This document shows, piece after piece, positions 20,808-30,100 of a stretch of DNA of 64,000 nt. Below the pieces are notes generated by a model, which saw only the letters and a list, made by a program, of their open reading frames with translations, did not search any database and was not told the DNA's origin. This DNA is from Allobosea sp. BH3. GTDB lineage: Bacteria; Pseudomonadota; Alphaproteobacteria; Rhizobiales; Beijerinckiaceae. The position numbers and the translations under genes are program-made. The stretch spans positions 744,001-808,000 of the forward strand of contig NZ_JAIMCA010000003.1 in the NCBI RefSeq assembly GCF_025499465.1, read 5' to 3'. Within the stretch, counting starts at the first letter, position 1, and every line of letters starts with the position of its first letter.

Positions 20808-21521
20808 TCAGCCCGGCTCCTCGGGGAAGAGCTCGGCCAGCACCTCCTGCACCAGCGGGCGGGTGACACGGCGGCCGCGCTCGAGCGCGACACGGTCGAG
20901 CCTGTCCACCACCTGCCGGGCGGCGGCGAAGGAGCGCTCCATCCGGAGCGCGAGCGCATCGATCACTGCGGTGTCGACCACGAGCTGCCGGTCGATGAAG
21001 AGCTTGACGAGAACGGCGCGCAGCAGCGCGTCGTCGGGCGGCTCGATCGTCGCGGCGGGGGCGAGCCTCAACCGCGAAAGGAGGTCCGGCACGGCCAGGC
21101 CCCAGAGATCAGGCGGCCGGCGCGCCGTCAGCAGGAGAGAGCCGCCGCGGGCCTTGATCGCGTTCATCAGGTGGAACAACGCCGGTTCGTCGAGGGGGCC
21201 GGCATCGCAATCCTCGATCACGAGCGCGCCGCCCGATACCAGATGCGGCACCTTGTCCTCGTTCAACTCGGAGGCGGAGAGCGTCCAGGCATGGGCGGTG
21301 CGAGCCCAGATGGCGGCGAGATGCGTCTTGCCCGCGCCTTCCGGCCCGGTCAGCCGCAGCCAGGCTTCCGGCCATGCGGGCCAGCGCTCGATAAGCCCGT
21401 AGGCCGCCTCGTTCGAGGCGCCGACGAGGAAGTCCTCGACGCCGTGGCGGCTGTCGACCGGCAGATCGAATGCGAGCTGGCGCGGGCGTTGCGGAATCTC
21501 TGGCACGGGCCGATCAGGCAT
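20808..21521 (-). CDS. hdaA: DnaA-like AAA+ regulator (HdaA)
   Basis: About 237 residues: a DnaA-type ATPase domain without the C-terminal DNA-binding domain, as in Hda/HdaA, which promote hydrolysis of DnaA-bound ATP and so limit re-initiation. It has Walker [10 protein letters not shown] (59-67), Walker [10 protein letters not shown] and sensor regions, plus an N-terminal QLAFDLP that matches the beta-clamp-binding motif. The start is [10 protein letters not shown], which overlaps the end of the AI-2E gene by 8 bp; the longer open frame is out-of-family. The position next to ppk supports the call. Confidence 0.88.
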   Translation of the reverse strand: MPDRPVPEIPQRPRQLAFDLPVDSRHGVEDFLVGASNEAAYGLIERWPAWPEAWLRLTGPEGAGKTHLAAIWARTAHAWTLSASELNEDKVPHLVSGGALVIEDCDAGPLDEPALFHLMNAIKARGGSLLLTARRPPDLWGLAVPDLLSRLRLAPAATIEPPDDALLRAVLVKLFIDRQLVVDTAVIDALALRMERSFAAARQVVDRLDRVALERGRRVTRPLVQEVLAELFPEEPG

Positions 21522-22635
21522 CGGAGCCGCGGCGCGACCTGGTCTTCGCCTTGCTCTCAGCCACCGGCGCCGGGGCGTTGCCGTGGTAGAGGCGGCTGGC
21601 CAGATACTGCCTGAGCATGAAGCGGCTGAGCACACCGATGACGGCCGCGAGCGGCACCGCCAGCAGGAGCCCGACGAAGCCGAAGAGCGAGCCGAAGGCG
21701 AGCAGCGCGAACATCAGCCAGACCGGGTGCACGCCGATCGAGTCGCCGACGAACTTCGGCTGGAAGATGTTCCCCTCCAGGAACTGCCCGGCGAAGAAGA
21801 CGCCGAGCGTCGCCAGGGGCCAGGTCCAGTCCGGCCAGAATTGCACGGTGGCGACGCCGACCGAGAGCACCAGGCCGGTCAGCGAGCCGACATAGGGAAT
21901 GAAGGAGAGGAAACCAGAAATGATGCCGATCAGCGCGCCGAAATTGACGCCGATCATGCTCAGACCGATCGCATAGAAGGTGCCGAGCAGCAGGCAGACC
22001 AGCGCCTGCCCGCGCAGGAAACCGGCGATTGCCACGTCCATCTCGCGGGCAAGGCCGCGGATGGTTTCGCGGTGGTCGCGCGGCAGCCAGCTATCGACCG
22101 TCGCAATCATCCGGTCCCAGTCGACCAGGAGATAGAAGGCGATGACCGGCGTCAGCACCAGCAGCGAGAACACGCCGACGATCGCCGTTCCGCCAGTCCA
22201 GAGCGACTGAAGCAGGCCGCCGACCCATTTCGTCGCCTGGCCCACGAGGTCGCCGAGCGAGCTCTGCGCCTGCTTGGCGAGCTCGCCGCCGCCGAAGCGC
22301 TCGAGCCAGGGGGCGCCCCTTTCGAGCACGAGCGACTGCAGCTTCGCCGCATCTTCGGGCAGCCGCGCGACCAGGCCAGCAAGCTGCTGGCCGAGCAGTG
22401 GCATCAGCAGCACCAGCGCCAGTACGAAGAGGAACAGGAAAATAATGAGGATGACGATCGTCGCCGTCAGCCGGTTCATGCCGATGCGTTCCAGCCGGTC
22501 GGCGAGCGGATCGAGCAGATAGGCCAGAGCAAGCGCCGCGATGAAGGGCAGCAGCACATCCCGCAGCAGCACGAGCATCAGCACGAAGACGAGAAGGGAG
22601 CCGAGCCAAAAGCCGATCTGGCGTTGCAGGGTCAT
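21514..22635 (-). CDS. AI-2E family transporter (PerM-like membrane protein)
   Basis: 373 residues with about eight membrane segments, including an N-terminal pair around WLGSLLVFVLMLVLLRDVLLPF. The family hallmark is a C-terminal hydrophobic block (FFAGQFLEGNIFQPKFVGDSIGVHPVWLMFALLAFGSLFG). Members export AI-2 or act as Na+/H+ antiporters; the role here is not known. It lies between the phosphatidyltransferase gene (13 bp away) and hdaA (overlap), so it is part of that operon. Confidence 0.9.
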   Translation of the reverse strand: MTLQRQIGFWLGSLLVFVLMLVLLRDVLLPFIAALALAYLLDPLADRLERIGMNRLTATIVILIIFLFLFVLALVLLMPLLGQQLAGLVARLPEDAAKLQSLVLERGAPWLERFGGGELAKQAQSSLGDLVGQATKWVGGLLQSLWTGGTAIVGVFSLLVLTPVIAFYLLVDWDRMIATVDSWLPRDHRETIRGLAREMDVAIAGFLRGQALVCLLLGTFYAIGLSMIGVNFGALIGIISGFLSFIPYVGSLTGLVLSVGVATVQFWPDWTWPLATLGVFFAGQFLEGNIFQPKFVGDSIGVHPVWLMFALLAFGSLFGFVGLLLAVPLAAVIGVLSRFMLRQYLASRLYHGNAPAPVAESKAKTRSRRGSDA

Positions 22636-22648
22636 CGATCAGCCTCTT

Positions 22649-23179
22649 TCAGCCCGCCATATGCCGCAGCCAGAAGGCGAGATAGGCCGTCATCGAGGCG
22701 AGCGTCAACAGCGCGACGACGACCTCCCCGACCGCCAGACTCAAGCCCGGATCGACGCCGAAGGCGCGCGAGCCCAGCGCCAGCGCCGCGAAAGCGATCT
22801 GCGCCGCGGTGTTCAGCTTGCTGACCAGAAAAGGCGCAATCGTGACGGGCCGGGCCAGCAGCCAGGACAGAAGCACCGCCGCAACAATCATCAGGTCCCG
22901 CGCAACGACGAGGATCACCAGCCAGACTGGCACCGCCCCGACGAGCGCAAGCGTGATGTAGATCGAGACGATCAGCGCCTTGTCGGCGATCGGATCGAGA
23001 TAGGCGCCGAGTTCGCTCGCCATGCCGCAGTTGCGGGCGAGATAGCCGTCGACGGCATCCGAGACGCCGGCCGCGACGAAGATGATGAAGGCCGCGTCCC
23101 AGCGCTCATTGACGATCATGACGATCACCAGCGGCACCAGGAAGAGCCGGCCGACCGTGATCAGGTTGGGGATCGTCAT
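22649..23179 (-). CDS. CDP-alcohol phosphatidyltransferase (PgsA-like)
   Basis: 176 residues with several membrane segments and the CDP-alcohol phosphotransferase signature DG-x2-AR-x8-G-x3-D-x3-D, visible as SDAVDGYLAR, then GAYLDPIAD. It transfers a phosphatidyl group from CDP-diacylglycerol to an alcohol in the inner membrane. Glycerol-3-phosphate or a cardiolipin-type substrate is likely, but it cannot be chosen from sequence. First gene of the run leading to hdaA; divergent from purM. Confidence 0.88.
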   Translation of the reverse strand: MTIPNLITVGRLFLVPLVIVMIVNERWDAAFIIFVAAGVSDAVDGYLARNCGMASELGAYLDPIADKALIVSIYITLALVGAVPVWLVILVVARDLMIVAAVLLSWLLARPVTIAPFLVSKLNTAAQIAFAALALGSRAFGVDPGLSLAVGEVVVALLTLASMTAYLAFWLRHMAG

Positions 23180-23323
23180 TCACAATGCCTGGCGGATCGC
23201 GACATAAGACGACGCTAAGGTCGGCGCCGGTGGATCGGCAAGAGCGAAAACGGCGATACGCCTTGCCAGCCGCGGCGCGCTTGCCTATCGCTCGCCCGGA
23301 ACATCAAGGAAGGCCAGAACCCT

Positions 23324-24397
23324 ATGAGCAAGCCCGGCGCAAACGGACTGACCTATGCGCAGGCGGGTGTCGACATCGACGCCGGCAACGCCATGGTCGA
23401 CGAGATCAAGCCACTGGTGCGCGCGACGCGCAGGCCCGGGGCGGATGCCGAGATCGGCGGCTTCGGCGGGCTTTTCGACCTCAAGGCGGCCGGCTTCAAG
23501 GACCCGATCCTCGTCGCCGCCAATGACGGCGTCGGCACCAAGGTGAAGATCGCGATCGAGAGCGGGCTGCATTCCACCATCGGCATCGATCTGGTGGCGA
23601 TGTGCGTCAACGACCTCATCGTCCAGGGCGCCGAGCCCCTGCTCTTCCTCGACTATTACGCCACCGGCAAGCTCGATCCGAAGGTCGGCGTCGAGATCGT
23701 GCGCGGCATCGCCGATGGCTGCCGGCAGGCCGGCTGCGCGCTGATCGGCGGCGAGACGGCCGAGATGCCCGGCATGTATGCCGAGAAGGATTATGATCTG
23801 GCTGGCTTTGCGGTCGGCGCGGCCGAACGCGGCACGCTGTTGCCGCGAGAGGACCTGAAGCCGGGCGACGTGGTGTTTGGCCTGCCCTCCTCCGGTGTTC
23901 ATTCCAACGGCTATTCGCTGGTGCGCCGCATTGTGGCCCTGAGCGGGCTCGGCTGGGACGCACCAGCCCCGTTCGCTACAGCCAAGAGCCTCGCCGAGGC
24001 GCTGCTGGAGCCGACCCGGATCTATGTGAAGCCGCTTCTGCAGGCGCTGAAGGCCACGGACGGCATCAAGGCGCTGGCGCATATCACCGGCGGCGGCTTC
24101 CCCGACAACATCCCGCGTGTGCTGCCCGAGGGGCTCGGCGTGGCTCTGGACCTGCCGGCGATCCCCGTGCCGCCTGTCTTCGGCTGGCTTGCAAAGGTCG
24201 GCGGCGTCGCCGAGCGGGAGATGCTGCGCACCTTCAACTGCGGCATCGGCATGATCGTCGCCGCGGATGCAGCCAAGGCCGACGACGTACTGGCCGCGCT
24301 GAAGGCTGTCGGCGAGGCTCCGGTCAAGCTCGGCGAAATCGTGCCGGCTGCGAAAGACGAAGAGCCCGTCAGCTATCGCGGCAAGCTCTCGCTGTGA
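23324..24397 (+). CDS. purM: Phosphoribosylformylglycinamidine cyclo-ligase
   Basis: 357 residues. Forms AIR from FGAM and ATP, step five of purine synthesis. Family motifs include [14 protein letters not shown], the ANDGVGTK phosphate-binding segment, [11 protein letters not shown] and [15 protein letters not shown]. The stop codon overlaps the purN start as GTGA, so the pair is translationally coupled. Confidence 0.98.
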   Translation: MSKPGANGLTYAQAGVDIDAGNAMVDEIKPLVRATRRPGADAEIGGFGGLFDLKAAGFKDPILVAANDGVGTKVKIAIESGLHSTIGIDLVAMCVNDLIVQGAEPLLFLDYYATGKLDPKVGVEIVRGIADGCRQAGCALIGGETAEMPGMYAEKDYDLAGFAVGAAERGTLLPREDLKPGDVVFGLPSSGVHSNGYSLVRRIVALSGLGWDAPAPFATAKSLAEALLEPTRIYVKPLLQALKATDGIKALAHITGGGFPDNIPRVLPEGLGVALDLPAIPVPPVFGWLAKVGGVAEREMLRTFNCGIGMIVAADAAKADDVLAALKAVGEAPVKLGEIVPAAKDEEPVSYRGKLSL

Positions 24398-25017
24398 GCA
24401 TGACGGGCCCGCGCAAGCGCGTCGGAGTGCTGATCTCCGGCCGCGGCTCCAACATGGTCTCGCTCGCGGAAGCTGCGAGAGCGGCGGATTATCCGGCCGA
24501 GCTTTCGCTGGTCGTTTCCAATATTCCCGATGTCGCCGGGCTCGAACGGGCGCGGAACTTCGGCATCGCTGCGGCAACGGTCGATCACCGCGCCTTCGGT
24601 AAGGATCGCGAGGCATTCGAGCGGGCGGTGGATGAAGTTCTGCGGGTCAACCAGATCGATCTGGTCGTTCTCGCGGGCTTCATGCGCATCCTCACACCCT
24701 GGTTCGTGAAGCGCTGGGAAGGGCGGATGATCAACATCCATCCGTCGCTGCTGCCGCTGTTCAAGGGCACGCATACGCACCGACAGGCGCTGGAGGCCGG
24801 TGTCACAGAGCATGGCTGCTCGGCTCATTTCGTCGTCCCGGAACTCGATGCCGGCCCGGTGATCCTGCAGGCGAAGGTGCCGGTGCTGCCGGGCGACGAC
24901 GAGGACAGGCTGGCGGCGCGCGTCCTCGTCGAGGAGCACAAGCTCTATCCGGCCGCGCTGGCCGAGGTGGCCTCCGGCCGCGCCAGGCTCGTGGACGGCG
25001 CCGTCATCCGAAGCTGA
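24394..25017 (+). CDS. purN: Phosphoribosylglycinamide formyltransferase
   Basis: 207 residues. Adds the formyl group from 10-formyl-THF to GAR, step three of purine synthesis. Motifs: [10 protein letters not shown], the catalytic Asn-His region [13 protein letters not shown], and PELDAGPVI with the Asp. The start is the GTG overlapping the purM stop; an ATG two codons later is also possible. The last 73 bp overlap the convergent WYL regulator gene. Confidence 0.98.
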   Translation: MSMTGPRKRVGVLISGRGSNMVSLAEAARAADYPAELSLVVSNIPDVAGLERARNFGIAAATVDHRAFGKDREAFERAVDEVLRVNQIDLVVLAGFMRILTPWFVKRWEGRMINIHPSLLPLFKGTHTHRQALEAGVTEHGCSAHFVVPELDAGPVILQAKVPVLPGDDEDRLAARVLVEEHKLYPAALAEVASGRARLVDGAVIRS

Positions 25018-25772
25018 GCCTCGTCCGGGCGATTGTCCGCGGACACATCCCCGCCACCCTCGCGCTTGCAGCGGTCCCATTCCTCACGGGCCTGCTGCTC
25101 CTCCTTCTGCCAGCGGCGGAAGAGATCTGCGCGGCGGGCGGGATAGCGCTCCTCCAGCGCGTTGAGGCCGGTGATGCGGTCGGTGCGAAAATGGCGGAAG
25201 GCCTGCCTCAGCTCGCACCAGGCGATGACGACGCGCACGCGCTCGTAGAAGGTCATGCCGATCGGCCAGATCATGCGCTGCGTCGCCTGCCCGCTCTCGT
25301 CGCTGTATTCGATCGACAGTTTGCGGCCATTGCGGATGGCCGCGCGCACGGCGGCAATGTCGACGCGGTCCACCGGCAGATCGCCCGGGTAGGAGGCCGC
25401 AAAGAGGGCGCCGTCGAGCAGCACCGGCCTAAGATGCGCCGGCAGCACGGCGGCGATCTTGCTGACCACATCCTCGGCCGCGCGGGCGAGTGTCGGATCG
25501 GCGCGGTCGCTCAGCCAGCGCATCCCAACCAGGACGGCCTCGATCTCGTCAGGAGAGAGCATCAACGGCGGCAGGTCGAAACCGGCGTCGAGAACATAGC
25601 CAATGCCGGCCTCTCCGCGCACGGGCACGCCCTGGCGCACTAGCGCGCCGATGTCGCGGTAAACTGTGCGAACGGAGACATCGAGCTCGGAGGCCAACGT
25701 CTCTGCCGTGACGGGGCGCCTGCGGCGACGCAGGCTCTGAATCATATCGAGCAACCGTTCGGCGCGCTGCAT
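24945..25772 (-). CDS. YafY-type transcriptional regulator (HTH + WYL domain)
   Basis: 275 residues. The N-terminal DeoR-like winged helix (RLLDMIQSLRRRRRPVTAETLASELDVSVRTVYRDI split over residues 5-42) is followed by a WYL ligand-sensing domain (about 135-210, with SIEYSDESGQ and RVVIAWCELRQAFRHFRTDRI). The C-terminus is about 50 residues longer than usual and polar, and its end overlaps purN on the opposite strand. Such proteins regulate genes in response to nucleotides or nucleic acids. The target is unknown. Confidence 0.88.
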   Translation of the reverse strand: MQRAERLLDMIQSLRRRRRPVTAETLASELDVSVRTVYRDIGALVRQGVPVRGEAGIGYVLDAGFDLPPLMLSPDEIEAVLVGMRWLSDRADPTLARAAEDVVSKIAAVLPAHLRPVLLDGALFAASYPGDLPVDRVDIAAVRAAIRNGRKLSIEYSDESGQATQRMIWPIGMTFYERVRVVIAWCELRQAFRHFRTDRITGLNALEERYPARRADLFRRWQKEEQQAREEWDRCKREGGGDVSADNRPDEAQLRMTAPSTSLARPEATSASAAG

Positions 25773-25892
25773 GGCGTCGTCTCCTCACCCGCCTTCCGAC
25801 CTACGGCCAGAATGAACGGGCGCGGTGACAGGTTCTGTCAGGAGCGTGTCAGGAGCAAGGCTAAGATGGAGAGGACGTGAAACCAGCGCACC

Positions 25893-25979
25893 GTCATGCT
25901 CGGGCTTGACCCGAGCATCTCGAAAACCGGTGCCTTCTTGTCCTGAGATCCTGGGGTCTGCGCTTCGCCCGAGAATGAC
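25893..25979. repeat. Palindromic intergenic repeat (GTCAT...ATGAC type)
   Basis: Starts GTCATGCTCGGGC-TTGA-CCCGAGCATCTC, an inner hairpin, and ends GCCCGAGAATGAC. It fills most of the gap between the WYL regulator and the next gene. Relatives are at 29159-29254 and 39474-39547. Confidence 0.75.
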
Positions 25980-25990
25980 GGCTGCTCAGC

Positions 25991-26353
25991 TCAGAACGGC
26001 CGCTTCAGCTTGCACTGGTCGATGAAGCCCAAGCCCTTCTCACGCGCGGAGTCGTTGAAGTAGCCCGTGTCGCGGAAGGCCTGGATCTCGTCCTTGGTCA
26101 TGGCGCTGACCGTGCCCTTGGCGTAGCAGGAGCACGGCGAGTGGACGGCCTCCTGGGTGGTGTTCAGCAGGCGCGACTGCGTGATCAGGCAGGCATCGAA
26201 AGCGCGCAGCTGAATCCGATAGGGTGAGAGATTCTTTGCGGTGGGGTCCGGCGGCGGGAGAGCGGTCGAGCTGCTTGCGGCATAGGCCGAGACGCTCGCC
26301 ATCATCGACAATCCACCGGCCAGAATGACCGCACACATGCGCCGCATCGCCAT
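25991..26353 (-). CDS. Secreted hypothetical protein
   Basis: About 120 residues from MAMRRMCAVILAGGLSMMAS, a signal peptide cleaved after AYAAS. The open frame extends 56 codons upstream, without a signal. The mature domain has four Cys (FDACLITQSR, SPCSCYAKG, DQCKLKRPF) and the MTKDEIQAFRDTGYF segment, suggesting a small disulfide-bonded periplasmic protein. I do not recognise a named family. It is divergent from the MipA-like gene. Confidence 0.7.
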   Translation of the reverse strand: MAMRRMCAVILAGGLSMMASVSAYAASSSTALPPPDPTAKNLSPYRIQLRAFDACLITQSRLLNTTQEAVHSPCSCYAKGTVSAMTKDEIQAFRDTGYFNDSAREKGLGFIDQCKLKRPF

Positions 26354-26614
26354 GATTTCCGCCTGCCCTTCGAAAACAGCCGCGCGCGCGAAAATGCTCG
26401 CCCGACGCTGTTTTCCGCATGAAGCCAGTGCCATCCCAACGTCAAGTGCCGAGACCGTGACCGGCACCGGTTTTCGAGCGTCGTGCCTTCCCTGTGACAA
26501 TTGCGAATCGCGCTGGTGCAACGCATCATCAACGCTAACTCGACATTAATCCCCCGCCCTCAGACTGCAGGCATCCGTTTCGTTGCGGGCGCCTTTGCGC
26601 CGGAGTTCTGGACT

Positions 26615-27460
26615 ATGCGTTGCGTTGCCTATCTGACGGCCTTGGCGATCTGCCTCTCATTCTCGCTGACGGGTCGCGCCGAAGCGCAATCGAGCGATTA
26701 TTCGACGCTCACCTCGCCCCAATCGGCTCAGAACTGGTATCTGACGCTCGGCGCCGGCGTGCGCTATCAACCGGATTACACTGGCTCGGATGACTACGTC
26801 TTCCGCGCACGGCCGATCATCTCGCTGGGCAGGGGCCTGAAGAGCACATGGTGGAGCGCCGAGGACGACGCGATGCTGAGCATCGGCGTCTTCTCCGGCC
26901 AGGGCTGGCGCATCGGTTTCTCGGGCGATCTGCTCTGGAAGCGCAACGCCAAGGTCAACCAGGCGCTCGTCGTCGTGCCGGAAACCAAGTTCGGGGCCGA
27001 GGCCGGCGCCTTCGTCGAGTTCTACCCGACATCCTGGCTGCGGGGCCGCGTCGACCTGCGCCGCGGCATCGCCGCCCATGACGGCGTCGTGGCAGACCTG
27101 AAGCTCGATGCCTTCACCAATATCGGCGCCTGGACGCTCGGCGTCGGCCCGCGCATGCGGGTGACCTCGGCCGATTATGTGCGAACCTATTTCGGCACCT
27201 ATGGCGCAATGCCTGGCACGGGCGGCGTGCTGCAGCGCTTCAACACCGGCGTTCACACGCTCGGAGCACTGGCACAGGCGACCTATCACTGGTCGGACAA
27301 CCTGAAGACCACGGCCTATGTCGAGTACAAGCGCCTCGTCGGCGATGCCACGCGTTCCCCGATCGTCAGGCCGTACGGCTCGCGCGACTCGATCACGGTC
27401 GGCCTCTCGGCGAGCTACTCCTTTGATACCGGGTCCAACTACTCGCTGGGCGGGCTCTGA
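26615..27460 (+). CDS. MipA/OmpV family outer-membrane protein
   Basis: 281 residues starting MRCVAYLTALAICLSFS behind GGAG; signal peptide to about RAEAQ. The body is an outer-membrane beta-barrel pattern of alternating residues: NWYLTLGAGVRYQPDYTGSDDY, RPIISLGRG, and ending in GLSASYSFDTG. MipA/OmpV proteins bind murein-synthesis factors or act as channels; the role here is unspecified. The ATG at 26501 upstream would hide the signal peptide and is rejected. Confidence 0.85.
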   Translation: MRCVAYLTALAICLSFSLTGRAEAQSSDYSTLTSPQSAQNWYLTLGAGVRYQPDYTGSDDYVFRARPIISLGRGLKSTWWSAEDDAMLSIGVFSGQGWRIGFSGDLLWKRNAKVNQALVVVPETKFGAEAGAFVEFYPTSWLRGRVDLRRGIAAHDGVVADLKLDAFTNIGAWTLGVGPRMRVTSADYVRTYFGTYGAMPGTGGVLQRFNTGVHTLGALAQATYHWSDNLKTTAYVEYKRLVGDATRSPIVRPYGSRDSITVGLSASYSFDTGSNYSLGGL

Positions 27461-27517
27461 ACGACTGCAACACTGTGGCCGGGCCTTCTCCGGCCGTAGC
27501 GAGAGCAGGCAAAAAAG

Positions 27518-27553
27518 AAAAGGCGGGCCGGAAACCGGCCCGCCTTTTCTTTT
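27518..27553. terminator. Strong bidirectional terminator between mipA-like and ndk
   Basis: A 14-bp perfect stem (AAAAGGCGGGCCGG and its complement) with an AAA loop is followed by T-runs on both strands. It sits between convergent genes. Confidence 0.92.
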
Positions 27554-27574
27554 GAATCGAGCTGGCGGCTGGGA

Positions 27575-27997
27575 TCAGCCGACGATCTCGTTGCCGGCGA
27601 AGAACTGGGCGATCTCGACCGCCGCCGTCTCCGGAGCGTCCGAGCCGTGCACCGTGTTCTCGCCGACCGAGAGGGCGAAGAGCTTGCGGACGGTGCCCTC
27701 GGCGGCGTTGGCCGGGTTGGTGGCGCCCATGACCTCACGATACTTGGCGATGGCGTCCTCGCCCTCGAGGACCTGCACGACGACGGGGCCGGAGGTCATG
27801 AACTCGACGAGTTCGCCAAAGAAGGGCCGCGCCGAATGGACGGCGTAGAAGGTCTCGGCCTGGGCCTTCGTCATCTGGATGCGCTTCTGCGCGACGATGC
27901 GCAGGCCAGCCTTCTCGATGACCGCGTTGACCGCACCCGTGAGGTTGCGCTTCGTCGCGTCGGGCTTGAGGATGGAGAAGGTGCGCTGGACAGCCAT
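27575..27997 (-). CDS. ndk: Nucleoside diphosphate kinase
   Basis: 140 residues, the full family length. Transfers the gamma phosphate between NTPs and NDPs through a phosphohistidine. The active-site His is H117 in NTVHGSD, and the N-terminal [17 protein letters not shown] is canonical. Single gene ending at a strong terminator. Confidence 0.98.
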   Translation of the reverse strand: MAVQRTFSILKPDATKRNLTGAVNAVIEKAGLRIVAQKRIQMTKAQAETFYAVHSARPFFGELVEFMTSGPVVVQVLEGEDAIAKYREVMGATNPANAAEGTVRKLFALSVGENTVHGSDAPETAAVEIAQFFAGNEIVG

Positions 27998-28143
27998 CGA
28001 ATGATCCTTGGAGGTGTTCTGTCAGGAAAGGTGGCGCGCTTATAGCGACCCCCTCCCCGCCTCACAAGGCTCGTCGGCCCGAGCATCAGCCCGAAACGTG
28101 GAATCCGGTTCTCGGGAAAAGCAGATGCGAAATATGAACTTCG

Positions 28144-28413
28144 TCAGTGCCGCGTCAGGAAGGCGCGGGCCTCGCGCAGCGCCTCGGCGATCTCGTCGCG
28201 GCTCATCTCCAGCGCCAGCTCCTGCCGATGCGCCGCTGCACGGACACAACCACGAGCCTGAGCGACATTGAACCACTTCTGCGCGGCAACCAGATCGACC
28301 GTCCCTGCGCGTCCCGAGGCATGCATCAGGCCGAGCTCGTAATAGGCCTCGGCGGAAGCTTCCGCCGGAATGACCAGAGAAGCCGGAACCGCACTCATCT
28401 CCATACGCGCCAT
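28144..28413 (-). CDS. Small Sel1-like repeat protein
   Basis: 89 residues with one Sel1/TPR-like repeat (YYELGLMHASGRAGTVDLVA then AQKWFNVAQARG) and a charged C-terminal helix (EMSRDEIAEALREARAFL). Cytoplasmic, no signal peptide. Short one-repeat proteins of this kind are common in Hyphomicrobiales and probably mediate protein contacts; no specific function is known to me. Confidence 0.8.
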   Translation of the reverse strand: MARMEMSAVPASLVIPAEASAEAYYELGLMHASGRAGTVDLVAAQKWFNVAQARGCVRAAAHRQELALEMSRDEIAEALREARAFLTRH

Positions 28414-28764
28414 GTCGAAATCCCCTGTTTCTGTCCTGTGGGGCCACCATTCAAGGCCGGCCTGATGGGGTGAGACTGGGCGGCCGCCACTGAAAGCGAT
28501 GCTAAAATTCGCGATGAATCGAGTCTCAACGAGACCTGATTAGATGATTAAGGTAACGGGTCGTTCATCTCAGAATCGCGAAATCGATAGTCATTTCAGT
28601 GACCTGAACAGGGTTACCGAGATCTTCGATTGACACTGGATTCACCTTACGTCGCGGAAGGGTCTCAACCGCTTGTCCCTGCGGCAACTTGGAAAGGCGC
28701 AAGCACGGCGATATGGTTCAGATATGAACCATGCAGCATAGCTGGCCGAAAGAGGGAGGATCGG
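28414..28764. promoter_or_regulatory. Divergent intergenic region, AT-richer than its surroundings
   Basis: About 350 bp between the Sel1-like gene and the DUF2147 gene. It is noticeably less GC-rich around 28500-28640, as expected for promoters, but I see no convincing operator, RNA or short gene. Confidence 0.45.
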
Positions 28765-29142
28765 ATGCATTTCTGGAACAGATCCGGCTGCGCCGCGCTG
28801 GCCTTGCTGGCCGGCATCGCGACGGCGAGCGCACAGGAGGTAGCCGGGGTCTGGGAGCGCGAGACCGGCGCCTCGCGCGTGCGCTTCGCCAAATGCGGCG
28901 AAGCGCTGTGCGGGACGATCGCCTGGCTCAAGGATGCGAACGGCCCTGCCAAGCTCGGCCAGCGCATCTTCTACGACATGAAGCCGAATGGCGGCGGCAA
29001 GTGGAGCGGCAGCGCCTTCAATCCGGAGGATGGCAAGACCTATTCCGGCACGATGACGCTCTCGGGCGAGACGCTGACCACTGCCGGCTGCATCCTGGGC
29101 GGGCTGATCTGCCGCTCGGTGAAGTGGTCGCGAAGCAACTGA
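28765..29142 (+). CDS. Secreted DUF2147 domain protein
   Basis: 125 residues starting MHFWNRSGCAALALLAGIAT after an AGGGAGGA ribosome site; the signal peptide is cleaved near ASAQE. The mature domain (VAGVWERETGASRVRFAKCG, GTIAWLKDANGP, GGGKWSGSAFNPEDGKTYSG, then LTTAGCI) is the DUF2147 lipocalin-like pattern. Periplasmic; function unknown. The longer open frame from 28630 lacks a signal sequence. Confidence 0.85.
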   Translation: MHFWNRSGCAALALLAGIATASAQEVAGVWERETGASRVRFAKCGEALCGTIAWLKDANGPAKLGQRIFYDMKPNGGGKWSGSAFNPEDGKTYSGTMTLSGETLTTAGCILGGLICRSVKWSRSN

Positions 29143-29158
29143 TTAGCCGCAGTGGGCC

Positions 29159-29254
29159 GTCACGGTCGGGCTTGTCCCGACCACTTACGTCTTCGCCTGA
29201 CCGATCGCATGAGGAGCCCTAGACGTGGATGCTCGCCACAAGGGCGAGCATGAC
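29159..29254. repeat. Palindromic intergenic repeat (GTCAC...ATGAC type)
   Basis: Two inner hairpins, GGTCGGG-CTTGT-CCCGACC and GCTCGCC-ACAA-GGGCGAGC, lie inside matching ends GTCAC and ATGAC. It fills the gap between the convergent DUF2147 and GST genes. Confidence 0.75.
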
Positions 29255-29274
29255 GATGGAGTTCCGTCAGCGCC

Positions 29275-29982
29275 TCACCTTGCCCTTTGGCCGAAGAGGA
29301 TCGCCTTTTCCTCCGGCGTGCTGATGCCGGCGGGGTTGCGCAGTTCCTCGCCGATTTTGACACCACGCAGCACGGCGGGGCGCGCCATCATGGTCTCGAT
29401 CCAGCGACCGACATTGGGAAACTGCTTGATGTCCTGGCCCTGCCGCTCCCAGCCGCGGGCCCAGCCGATACAGGCCATGTCGGCGATAGAATAGTCACCG
29501 CAGATATAGTCCCGGCCTTCGAGGCGCTTGTTCAGCACGCCATAGAGGCGGTTGGCCTCGTTGGTATAGCGGTCGATGGCGTAGGGAATCTTCTCTGGCG
29601 CATAGAGACGGAAGTGATGCGTCTGGCCGAGCATCGGGCCGAAGCCGCCCATCTGCCAGAACAGCCATTCGTCGACGGCGACGCGGCCGCGCTCATCCTG
29701 CGGATAGAACTTGCCGGTCTTGCGTCCAAGATACTGCAGGATCGCACCGGATTCGAAGATCGAGATCGGCTTGCCGTCCGGCCCTTCATGATCGACGATC
29801 GCCGGCATGCGGTTGTTGGGTGAGATGGCGAGGAAGTCCGGCTTGAACTGGTCGCCCTTGCCGATGTTCACCGGGATGACGGTGTAAGGCAGCCCGCATT
29901 CCTCGAGCATGATGGTGATCTTGAAGCCGTTCGGCGTCGGCCAGTAATAGAGGTCGATCGGCTTGGCGGGGACCTGGGACAT
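29275..29982 (-). CDS. Glutathione S-transferase family protein (YfcG/YghU-like)
   Basis: 235 residues from MSQVPAKPIDLYYWPTPNGF behind GAGGAGA. The thioredoxin-fold half holds NNRMPAIVDHEGP and the glutathione-binding SIFESGAILQYLGRKTG; the helical half holds GDYSIADMACIGW. This is the Nu-class pattern: disulfide reductase or peroxidase activity on glutathione adducts. It shares the overall plan of the GST at 2656-3360 but is clearly diverged. Next upstream is the gatB-GNAT run, 118 bp away. Confidence 0.92.
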   Translation of the reverse strand: MSQVPAKPIDLYYWPTPNGFKITIMLEECGLPYTVIPVNIGKGDQFKPDFLAISPNNRMPAIVDHEGPDGKPISIFESGAILQYLGRKTGKFYPQDERGRVAVDEWLFWQMGGFGPMLGQTHHFRLYAPEKIPYAIDRYTNEANRLYGVLNKRLEGRDYICGDYSIADMACIGWARGWERQGQDIKQFPNVGRWIETMMARPAVLRGVKIGEELRNPAGISTPEEKAILFGQRAR

Positions 29983-30100
29983 CGGCGTTCTCCTCGCGGA
30001 TTGGCGGTTCGTCACAGACTTAAGGCCCTTGGATGACGGCCGGAAGGGCTGCGGCCTGCCTCAGGCGCGGCCGCGCCATGCCGCCGCTGCGTGGAACCCC

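Noticed and set aside
27871..28450. Minus-strand frames of 71 and 136 codons around the ndk start and the Sel1-like gene
   Set aside because: They overlap recognised genes in other frames and read as low-complexity Arg/Gly/Ser sequence.
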